Positions 57,764 to 64,000 of a DNA stretch of 64,000 nucleotides are shown one piece after another. The first letter of the stretch is position 1; every line of letters starts with the position of its first letter. The notes under the pieces are model-generated. The model did no database searches. It was not told where the DNA came from and saw only the letters and a list, made by a program, of their open reading frames with translations. Made by a program: the position numbers and the translations under genes. The DNA lies in contig NZ_CP120742.1 in assembly GCF_029581275.1 (NCBI RefSeq), forward strand, positions 2,206,501-2,270,500. Direction: 5' to 3'. This stretch comes from Micromonospora sp. WMMD1155 (lineage in GTDB: Bacteria > Actinomycetota > Actinomycetes > Mycobacteriales > Micromonosporaceae).

Positions 57764-59124
57764 CCGTCGCCCGCTGGCTGAGCCTGGCACTGCCGCTGGC
57801 CGCCGTGCTGGCCGTCGGCGCTCGGGAGCGGGACCGGTCGGTCCGGGCCGCGGGGCTGCTGGCGTTCCTGACGGCCGGGATCGGCATCGCCGCGCTGCAC
57901 GAGGTCGCCCGCCGGGCTGACTGGTACGCCTTCGCGCCGGTCGACGGCGCGTACCGGGGGATGCCGGTGGACCTGTGGATCGGCTGGGCGGTCCTCTGGG
58001 GCCCGCTGCCGGTGCTACTGCGCCGGGTGCTGCCACTGCCGATCGCGTTGGGTCTGCTGCTCTGGGTCGACGCGGTGGCGATGCCGGCGCTGCACCCGCT
58101 GGTCAGCCTCGGGCCGCAGTGGCTCGTCGGGGAGGTCGTCGGGCTGCTCGTGGTGGCGCTGCCAACCCAACTGCTCGGCCGGTTCTGCGCCGACCGCCGG
58201 CACCTGGGCGCACGGACGTCACTCCAGGTGGGAGTCTTCGCCGCGCTACTGCTGTGGTTCGTCCCCACGCTGGCCTTCGAGGTGGGCGACGGGTCGTGGG
58301 CCGGGCTGACCGGGCTGGACCGCACCGGGTCGCTGGTCGTCGTGCAGCTGGCGTTGCTGGTGGCCGCACCGGCTCTGGCCGCGGTCGTGGAGTTCGCGGT
58401 CCGGGGTGGCGGCACGCCGTACCCGTGGGACCCGCCGCGTCGCCTGGTCACCACCGGCCCGTACGCGTACCTGGCCAACCCGATGCAGCTCTCCGCCGTG
58501 GTGCTGCTGCTGCTCACCGCGGCGGTCACCCGGAGCGGCACACTCGCCCTGGCGGCGGTGTCGACTGCGGCGTTCGGCGCGGCGGTGGCCGGTCCACACG
58601 AGCAACACGACCTGCGGACGCGGTACGGCGACTCCTGGCGGTCCTACCGGCGGCAGGTACGCGACTGGTGGCCCCGCTGGCGGCCGTACGCCTCCGGGCC
58701 CCCGGCGGTGCTCTGGCTGGACGACGACTGCGGCCCCTGCGCGGCCACCTGGCGGGCGCTGGCCCGGCGTCATCCGGTCGGGTTGCGGATTCGACCGGCC
58801 CGGGAGCACGAGCACGTGTTGTGGCGGGCGGAGTACGTGGGCGGCGACGGTCACCGGGAACGGGGGGTGGCCGCCGTCGCCCGTGGACTCGAACACGTCC
58901 ACCTCGGCTGGGCGTTCGTCGGCTGGACCCTACGACTGCCCGGGGCCGCCTCGCTGGCCCAACTGGTGACCGATGCGATGATCGCACCGCCGCATCCGGC
59001 CCGTCCGAGAGGAGAGCCATGTCCGACACCAAACAGCGTCTCCTCGACGGCGCCATCGCCGCCATCCGCGAGCACGGCATCGCCGGCGTCTCCGCCCGTA
59101 CCATCGCCGCCGCCGCCGGGGTGA
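57760..59124 (+). CDS. Isoprenylcysteine-methyltransferase-like membrane enzyme fused to DCC-type thiol domain
   Basis: 454 aa. About eight membrane helices precede RRLVTTGPYAYLANPMQLSA (about 225-244) and HEQHDLRTRYGDSWRSYRRQV (about 270-290), the two conserved blocks of ICMT/phospholipid methyltransferases. Directly after them, AVLWLDDDCGPCAATWRALA carries a CxxC pair of the DCC thiol-disulfide family. The ICMT-like part should use SAM on a lipophilic substrate. GTG at 57760 overlaps the first gene. The frame passes 106 bp into the tetR gene before its stop, so the last 35 residues (Ser/Pro-rich) are probably non-conserved read-through. Confidence 0.72.
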   Translation: MTVARWLSLALPLAAVLAVGARERDRSVRAAGLLAFLTAGIGIAALHEVARRADWYAFAPVDGAYRGMPVDLWIGWAVLWGPLPVLLRRVLPLPIALGLLLWVDAVAMPALHPLVSLGPQWLVGEVVGLLVVALPTQLLGRFCADRRHLGARTSLQVGVFAALLLWFVPTLAFEVGDGSWAGLTGLDRTGSLVVVQLALLVAAPALAAVVEFAVRGGGTPYPWDPPRRLVTTGPYAYLANPMQLSAVVLLLLTAAVTRSGTLALAAVSTAAFGAAVAGPHEQHDLRTRYGDSWRSYRRQVRDWWPRWRPYASGPPAVLWLDDDCGPCAATWRALARRHPVGLRIRPAREHEHVLWRAEYVGGDGHRERGVAAVARGLEHVHLGWAFVGWTLRLPGAASLAQLVTDAMIAPPHPARPRGEPCPTPNSVSSTAPSPPSASTASPASPPVPSPPPPG

Positions 59125-59651
59125 ACCAGGCGCTGGTCTTCTACCACTTCGGCACGGTGGACGACCTGCTCGCGGCGGCTTGCCGGGCCAGCACGGCCGA
59201 GCGGGTCGAGCACTGGTCGGCACGCCTGGCCGAGACCGGGTCGCTACGCGAACTGCTCGCGGTCGGGCGGGCGCTGCACGAGGAGGAGCGTCGACTCGGC
59301 AACGTCACGTTCCTGGCCCAGATGTTGGCGGGGGCACAGGCGGACCAGCGCATGGCGGCGCCCACCGCCGGAGCGCTCCAGCTGTGGGTGGACGAGATCG
59401 AGGCGGTCCTGCGGAGACTGCTCGCCGGTTCCCCGTTCGCCGAGGTCGCCGACGTGCCCGGTCTGGCCCGTGCCGTGTCGGCGGCGTTCATCGGGCTGGA
59501 ACTCTACGACGGGGTGGACCCGGCGGGTGCCGACCGCGCGATGGCCGCGCTCGACCAACTCGCGCTCCTCATGGAGATCGTCGACGACCTCGGGCCGATC
59601 GCCCGCCGGGCGCTGCAAGCCAAGGTCAACCGGGCGACGCGGCGGGACTGA
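59019..59651 (+). CDS. TetR-family regulator of the SRPBCC/methyltransferase operon
   Basis: 210 aa. HTH: LLDGAIAAIREHGIAGVSAR then TIAAAAGVNQALVFYHFGTV, a recognisable TetR DNA-binding region (about 8-55). The C-terminal part has the RRLGNVTFLAQMLAGAQ helix pattern of the TetR effector domain. ATG at 59019 follows GAGAGGAG, within the tail of the methyltransferase frame. As last gene of the operon behind TetR-type operators (TTGAGCGnnCGCTCAA) it most likely represses its own transcription. The ligand is unknown. Confidence 0.92.
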   Translation: MSDTKQRLLDGAIAAIREHGIAGVSARTIAAAAGVNQALVFYHFGTVDDLLAAACRASTAERVEHWSARLAETGSLRELLAVGRALHEEERRLGNVTFLAQMLAGAQADQRMAAPTAGALQLWVDEIEAVLRRLLAGSPFAEVADVPGLARAVSAAFIGLELYDGVDPAGADRAMAALDQLALLMEIVDDLGPIARRALQAKVNRATRRD

Positions 59652-59755
59652 TCTCCGGCGGGGCCGCACCCGCATCGACCGCCGCACCCGGGGCAGGGAC
59701 TCCGCACCACCCCGCACACCGGGCACCGGCCACCCACGAGCCGGACCGCCATCGC

Positions 59756-60502
59756 TCAGGCGGAGGCGAGGATCTCGTCGCCGATGGCGGTGAGCTGGTC
59801 GGCGCCGACCTCGACGGCCGCCATGTAGTGGCGCAGCCAGGAGCGCAGCCCGTCCGGGGTGCCGGTGGCGAACGCGCCCGCCGAGCCGACGTACTCCGGC
59901 TCCCGCTCGCGATGCCCGACGTCGACGGCGAGCAGGCCGCGCGGGTCGAGGCCGCCGGCGAGCAGCACCAGCCGGGCCGCGCCCCGGGCCACCACGCCGG
60001 ACGGCCCGGCGAACGGGCGCAGGTTCAACAACTCCCCGTGTACGACGGCGGCGAGCACCAGCGGGGAGACCTTCGTGCCGCCGGCGACGAGCCCGGCCAG
60101 CCCGTCCAGCCGGGCGGCGACCACTGGGTCGGCCACCGGGCGGCCCAGTTCGGCCTCCGGCACCAGATCCCGGGCGGCGAGGACGTGCAGCTTCGCGAGT
60201 GCCTGCCGGGGGGCCTTCGGCCAGAGTTCGCTCAGGCCGGGCAGCGCTCCGGCGACCCGCAGCGCCCCCTGGAGCACCGGGTCGGTGACGGTACCGGCGC
60301 GGACCGCCTCCCGTTCGTGCCCGGCCCCTTCCAGGGCGGCGCTGGCCACCGCCGAGCGAAGGCTCACCTCGGCCGCGACCTGGCCACCGTGCCGACGCAA
60401 CGCGCGGTGGCCGAGCGCCTGGTCGAACCGCGTACGCGCCTGCTCGACGGCGGCGGCGATGTCGGCGAGCGCGAGCAGCGGTGCGAGCGGGTCGGTGGTC
60501 AC
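59756..60502 (-). CDS. Fic-like protein with degenerate active site
   Basis: 248 aa. The N-terminal ASAALEGAG (residues 53-61) resembles the inhibitory/adenine helix of Fic proteins (S/TxxxE). The core motif region reads RPFAGPSGVVAR (162-173), where Fic AMP-transferases have HPFxDGNGRxxR: the catalytic His is Arg162 and the G-N-G loop is P-S-G. The protein therefore has the Fic fold but very likely no normal AMPylation activity. It is an actinobacterial gene often left as hypothetical. ATG at 60502 starts MTTDPLAPLLALADIA. It is divergent from acs by about 340 bp. Confidence 0.7.
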   Translation of the reverse strand: MTTDPLAPLLALADIAAAVEQARTRFDQALGHRALRRHGGQVAAEVSLRSAVASAALEGAGHEREAVRAGTVTDPVLQGALRVAGALPGLSELWPKAPRQALAKLHVLAARDLVPEAELGRPVADPVVAARLDGLAGLVAGGTKVSPLVLAAVVHGELLNLRPFAGPSGVVARGAARLVLLAGGLDPRGLLAVDVGHREREPEYVGSAGAFATGTPDGLRSWLRHYMAAVEVGADQLTAIGDEILASA

Positions 60503-60590
60503 CCCGTCACGCTAGCGACCCGTCCCGGCCCGGCGGACCACACCCGGCCGCAACGCGAGCCGCGCCACGGAATCCGCGCGGCTCACCGCG

Positions 60591-60672
60591 GCATGATCAA
60601 CTCGATGTCGGCGATACGGCGGTGTCCCAGCGCCGCGATACCCCCATATCGGCGAACCCGTGTCGATCATGG
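60591..60672. repeat. Imperfect palindromic intergenic repeat (ATGATCAACTCG family)
   Basis: Arm 1 starts GCATGATCAACTCGATGTCG (60591) and arm 2 ends GTGTCGATCATGG (60660-60672). When folded, 26 of 36 positions pair over 60591-60626 and 60637-60672. The repeat shares a TCGATCATG core with the one at 38827-38902. It lies in the 340-bp gap between the Fic-like gene and acs, where I see no gene. Confidence 0.75.
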
Positions 60673-60842
60673 CCAGGCTCACCGCGCCCGGACAAGGCCG
60701 CGTACGGGACGGGCCCCGCCGCCGGGCGCGTCGCGAGGGCCGCTCGGCGCGACGGGGCGGGCAGCCCTCGCTGGCCGGGGGCCCGCCGACTACCCTCGTG
60801 GCCAGCGAGACCCAGGTCACCCGAGCGACGAGGAGTCACGGC

Positions 60843-62864
60843 ATGAGCGAGGCATTGGCCAATCTGCTGAACGAGACGCGCCAGTTCCCCCCGCCGGCCG
60901 AACTCGCCGCGCACGCCAACGTCACGATCGACGCGTACGCCGAGGCGGAGTCCGACCGGCTCGCCTTCTGGGCGAAGCAGGCCGACCGTCTGGCGTGGTC
61001 GAAGAAGTGGGACGAGGTTCTCGACTGGTCGAACCCGCCGTTCGCGAAGTGGTTCGTGGGTGGCCGGCTCAACGTGGCGTACAACTGCCTCGACCGGCAC
61101 GTCGAGGCGGGGCTCGGCGACAAGGTCGCGATCCACTGGGAGGGCGAGCCGGGCGACACCCGCACCATCACGTACGCCGAGCTGCACGAGCTGACCTGCC
61201 GGGCGGCGAACGCGCTCACCGACCTGGGGGTCACCGCCGGCGACCGGGTCGCCATCTACCTGCCGATGATCCCGGAGGCGGCGGTGGCGATGCTGGCGTG
61301 CGCCCGGGTCGGCGCCGCGCACAGCGTGGTCTTCGGCGGTTTCTCGGCCGACTCGCTGAGCAACCGGATCCAGGACGCCAGCGCCAAGGTGGTCATCACC
61401 GCCGACGGTGGTTACCGGCGGGGCAAGCCGTCGGCGCTGAAGCCGACGGTGGACGAGGCGGTGGCGAGCTGCCCGTCGGTGGAGCACGTGCTCGTCGTCC
61501 GCCGCACCGGCGAGGACGTGGCGTGGTCGGACAAGGACCACTGGTGGCACGAGACGGTGGAGACCGCGTCGGCCGAGCACACCGCGCAGCCGTTCGACTC
61601 CGAGCACCCGCTGTTCATCCTCTACACCAGCGGCACCACGGCCCGCCCGAAGGGCATCCTGCACACCACCGGCGGCTACCTCACGCAGGCGTCGTACACG
61701 ACGCACGCGGTCTTCGACCTCAAGCCGGAGACGGACGTCTACTGGTGCACCGCGGACATCGGCTGGGTCACCGGGCACTCCTACATCGTCTACGGCCCGC
61801 TCTCCAACGGCGCGACCCAGGTGATGTACGAGGGCACGCCGGACACCCCGCACAAGGGCCGGTTCTGGGAGATCGTCGACAAGTACGGGGTGAGCATCCT
61901 GTACACCGCGCCCACCCTGATCCGGACGATGATGAAGTGGGGCGAGGACATCCCGGCCGGCTTCGACCTGTCGTCGCTGCGGCTGCTGGGCAGCGTCGGT
62001 GAGCCGATCAACCCGGAGGCGTGGATCTGGTACAGGCAGCACGTCGGCCGGGGCGAGCTGCCGGTCGTGGACACCTGGTGGCAGACCGAGACCGGCGCGA
62101 TCATGATCTCCCCGCTGCCGGGGGTCACCGCGGCCAAGCCGGGTTCGGCGATGGCCCCGCTGCCGGGCATCGTGGCCGACGTGGTGGACGACCAGGGCCA
62201 GTCGGTGCCGAACGGTGGCGGCGGTTACCTGGTGCTGCGCGAGCCGTGGCCGTCGATGCTGCGCACCATCTGGGGTGACGACGACCGGTTCATCGAGACG
62301 TACTGGTCGCGGTTCGGTGCCGGCGCCGGAGGCGTCGAGTCCGGGCGGGAGTCGGGGGCCGAAGGCCACCGCGGGTGGGTGTACTTCGCCGGGGACGGCG
62401 CGAAGAAGGACGACGACGGGCACATCTGGCTGCTCGGCCGGGTGGACGACGTGATGCTGGTGTCCGGGCACAACATCTCGACGACCGAGGTGGAGTCGGC
62501 GTTGGTGTCGCACCCATCGGTGGCCGAGGCGGCGGTCGTCGGCGCGACCGACCCGACGACCGGTCAGGCGATCGTCGCGTTCGCCATCCCGCGCGGCAGC
62601 ACGGACATCTCCGGTGAGGCGGGCGAGCAGCTCATCGCCGACCTGCGCAACCACGTGTCGAAGACGCTCGGGCCGATCGCCAAGCCGCGCCAGATCATGC
62701 TGGTGCCGGAGCTGCCGAAGACCCGCTCCGGCAAGATCATGCGCCGGTTGCTGCGGGACGTGGCGGAGAACCGCTCGCTCGGCGACGTGACCACGTTGCA
62801 GGACTCCTCGGTGATGGAGCTGATCTCCTCCGGGATGAGCGGCGCGAAGTCCGACGAGGACTGA
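60843..62864 (+). CDS. acs: Acetyl-CoA synthetase
   Basis: 673 aa. YTSGTTARPKGILHTTGG (about 260-277) is the P-loop A3 motif, WWQTETGAIM the A5 motif, GRVDDVMLVSGHNISTTEVE the A8 hinge, and PKTRSGKIMRRLLRD near the C-terminus carries the catalytic and acetylation-regulated lysine. An extra segment of about 20 residues (GAGAGGVESGRESGAEGHRG) stands between TYWSRF and VYFAGDGA where typical Acs have only a few. The enzyme activates acetate to acetyl-CoA through acetyl-AMP. ATG at 60843 starts MSEALANLLNETRQF. A strong terminator follows. Confidence 0.95.
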   Translation: MSEALANLLNETRQFPPPAELAAHANVTIDAYAEAESDRLAFWAKQADRLAWSKKWDEVLDWSNPPFAKWFVGGRLNVAYNCLDRHVEAGLGDKVAIHWEGEPGDTRTITYAELHELTCRAANALTDLGVTAGDRVAIYLPMIPEAAVAMLACARVGAAHSVVFGGFSADSLSNRIQDASAKVVITADGGYRRGKPSALKPTVDEAVASCPSVEHVLVVRRTGEDVAWSDKDHWWHETVETASAEHTAQPFDSEHPLFILYTSGTTARPKGILHTTGGYLTQASYTTHAVFDLKPETDVYWCTADIGWVTGHSYIVYGPLSNGATQVMYEGTPDTPHKGRFWEIVDKYGVSILYTAPTLIRTMMKWGEDIPAGFDLSSLRLLGSVGEPINPEAWIWYRQHVGRGELPVVDTWWQTETGAIMISPLPGVTAAKPGSAMAPLPGIVADVVDDQGQSVPNGGGGYLVLREPWPSMLRTIWGDDDRFIETYWSRFGAGAGGVESGRESGAEGHRGWVYFAGDGAKKDDDGHIWLLGRVDDVMLVSGHNISTTEVESALVSHPSVAEAAVVGATDPTTGQAIVAFAIPRGSTDISGEAGEQLIADLRNHVSKTLGPIAKPRQIMLVPELPKTRSGKIMRRLLRDVAENRSLGDVTTLQDSSVMELISSGMSGAKSDED

Positions 62865-62881
62865 CGAGAGACGTACCCCCG

Positions 62882-62917
62882 CGGTGGGTGGCGGTCCGGA
62901 CGGACCGTCACCCACCG
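62882..62917 (+). terminator. Terminator of acs
   Basis: CGGTGGGTGGCGGTCC (62882-62897) pairs with GGACCGTCACCCACCG (62902-62917) except for one mismatch, a 4-nt loop. The downstream GTCGTCTTTTG gives a U-rich end. It lies 18 bp past the acs stop. Confidence 0.85.
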
Positions 62918-63087
62918 TCGTCTTTTGTGGAGGTACGACCGGCAGCGCTCCCACCGAACGGGTAACGCATCGATCACGAACCTGCCGTACGGGTTGTTCG
63001 TCATTTAGTTTCACGCTCGTCGGACGGTCTCGACGCGCCCCGGCGCACGGGTCCCACCGACGTCCTTTGCCCGAGAAACGGAGTGGC

Positions 63088-64000
63088 ATGAACAGAAACT
63101 CCCGTCCGGGGTCGCGCCGACGACTACTCGTCGCGCTGCCCGTCATCGCCCTCGCGGCCACGTCACTGACCGTGACCGGCAGCGCGGCCGCCCAGTCGTC
63201 GTCCCCCACCCCCAGGGCGGTGATCGGGGCCGACGAGCACTACATCAACTACGCCGAGCCCGAGGTGCAACCGGACACCAACGGCCGTGAGGTCAAGGGC
63301 AAGGGCGGCGTCTACACCCCGGCCGCCGAAGCAGCGCGCGCCTTCGACCGCAAGCACGCCCGGGGCAACCCGGTGGCGGCCCGGCAGTTGGCGAAGGCCG
63401 AGGCCCAGTCGCTCAAGACGGGCCAGAACCCCCGTAAGTTCAAGAAGGCGCCGACCACGCAGACGGCGAAGCTGCTGACGCTGCTCGTCGAGTTCAACGA
63501 CAAGGCGAACGACGACTTCACCGGCGTGATGGTCCCGAAGACGGTGTTCGAGGACCGCACGTGCGTGCCCGGCACCGTGCAGAACGGCCCGAAGCACAAC
63601 AAGATCCCGGACCCGGCGCGACTGCCGCACGAGGACAACAACTCGATGTGGGTGCCGGACTTCTCGCCGCAGCACTACAACAAGATGCTCTACAGCAAGA
63701 AGGGCATCACCGAGCGGGTCCGCACCGACCTGAAGGGCCCGGACGGCAAGAAGGGCATCGACCTGTCCGGTCGCACGATGCACAACATGTACCTGGAGAT
63801 GTCCAAGAACGCGTACACGGTGGACGGGCAGGCCAGCCCGTGGATCACCGTGCCGCACTCGGAGGGCTGGTACGCCGCCAACCGCTGCTTCCAGGACGAG
63901 ACCGGCGCCTGGGTGCCCGGCCGTGAGCAGTCGATGAACGGCCACCCGGACAACCCGGCCGGCGCGGGCCGCCTGGCGACCGACGCGATCGACGCGCTCG
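63088..64000 (+). CDS. Secreted peptidase M6, immune-inhibitor-A-like, N-terminal part
   Basis: 304 codons, cut by the right edge. A signal peptide (about 1-35, RRRLLVALPVIALAATSLTV) precedes the propeptide and start of the mature protein. LLTLLVEFNDKANDDFTG and MWVPDFSPQHYNKMLYSKKG match the N-terminal part of actinobacterial InhA-type M6 metalloproteases; the zinc HExxH motif lies beyond the window. A YYSKN-like region MSKNAYTVDGQASPWITVPH follows. ATG at 63088 is preceded by ACGGAG. The gene starts 170 bp after the acs terminator. It should act outside the cell on proteins. Confidence 0.9.
   Translation, partial: MNRNSRPGSRRRLLVALPVIALAATSLTVTGSAAAQSSSPTPRAVIGADEHYINYAEPEVQPDTNGREVKGKGGVYTPAAEAARAFDRKHARGNPVAARQLAKAEAQSLKTGQNPRKFKKAPTTQTAKLLTLLVEFNDKANDDFTGVMVPKTVFEDRTCVPGTVQNGPKHNKIPDPARLPHEDNNSMWVPDFSPQHYNKMLYSKKGITERVRTDLKGPDGKKGIDLSGRTMHNMYLEMSKNAYTVDGQASPWITVPHSEGWYAANRCFQDETGAWVPGREQSMNGHPDNPAGAGRLATDAIDAL

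Noticed and set aside
62930..63087. Cyclic-di-AMP (ydaO) riboswitch before the M6 protease
   Set aside because: The region is a plausible place for one, but I could not find the conserved blocks of that riboswitch.
60597..63209. 870-codon minus-strand open frame across acs
   Set aside because: No domain, Arg/Val/His-rich shadow composition, and acs on the other strand is certain.

Overview
The window is very GC-rich and densely coded, with many GTG starts, 4-bp GTGA/ATGA overlaps and long antisense shadow frames. It reads as an actinomycete chromosome. Gene content (bldG with its anti-sigma partner, an MFS-thymidylate kinase fusion, actinobacterial topA, a tad pilus operon, ssd, a 6C RNA, acs) matches the conserved block known around S. 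coelicolor SCO354x-SCO356x and M. tuberculosis Rv364x-Rv366x. The SCO6745/SalK-type protein and the palindromic intergenic repeats suggest Micromonosporaceae; that assignment is from memory and is inference. No phage, insertion sequence, CRISPR array or rRNA was seen; there is one tRNA-Thr.

Layout. 1-5.8 kb: divergent NHEJ pair (ATP-dependent ligase, Ku), DUF4241, FKBP, a SalK-like protein, a HAD phosphatase and a quinone-reductase-like enzyme. 6-12.4 kb: acyl-CoA ligase, NUDIX, an aldo/keto reductase with a divergent TetR gene and palindromic operator, a drug-efflux MFS and a PfpI protein. 12.5-17.4 kb: an ADP-heptose-type sugar cluster (hldE, GT2, GT9) beside Hsp20 and DUF2231. 17.6-20.9 kb: small redox and methyltransferase genes and a secreted GDSL hydrolase. 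20.9-23.9 kb: an accessory patch with an HTH regulator, clustered GGCACT motifs, a WXG-type large protein and a tRNA-Thr. 24-28.4 kb: metallophosphoesterase, RicT-like protein and a YbaB/WXG-like three-gene operon.

28.5-43.7 kb is the core block: holB, MFS-tmk, a PLP aldolase-like gene, TetR with sugar-lactone oxidase, topA, a lipoprotein pair, hppA, and anti-sigma factor with bldG. 43.8-47.4 kb: DEAH/DUF1998 helicase and a LURP-one protein. 47.7-53.0 kb: a seven-gene tad operon read leftward from ssd. 53.4-56.6 kb: a secreted FG-GAP-like protein, an S1-like protein, a 6C small RNA and a HAD-IB phosphatase. 56.8-59.7 kb: a self-regulated operon of a membrane SRPBCC protein, an isoprenylcysteine-methyltransferase-like/DCC fusion and TetR, with two identical-type operators set on the promoter. 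59.7-64 kb: a degenerate Fic-like protein, acs, and the start of a secreted M6 metalloprotease.

The best candidates for new biology are the SRPBCC/methyltransferase-DCC/TetR operon, the Fic-fold pseudoenzyme next to acs, the orphan WXG-type modules, the heptose cluster with an inserted segment in HldE, and at least four families of palindromic intergenic repeats.
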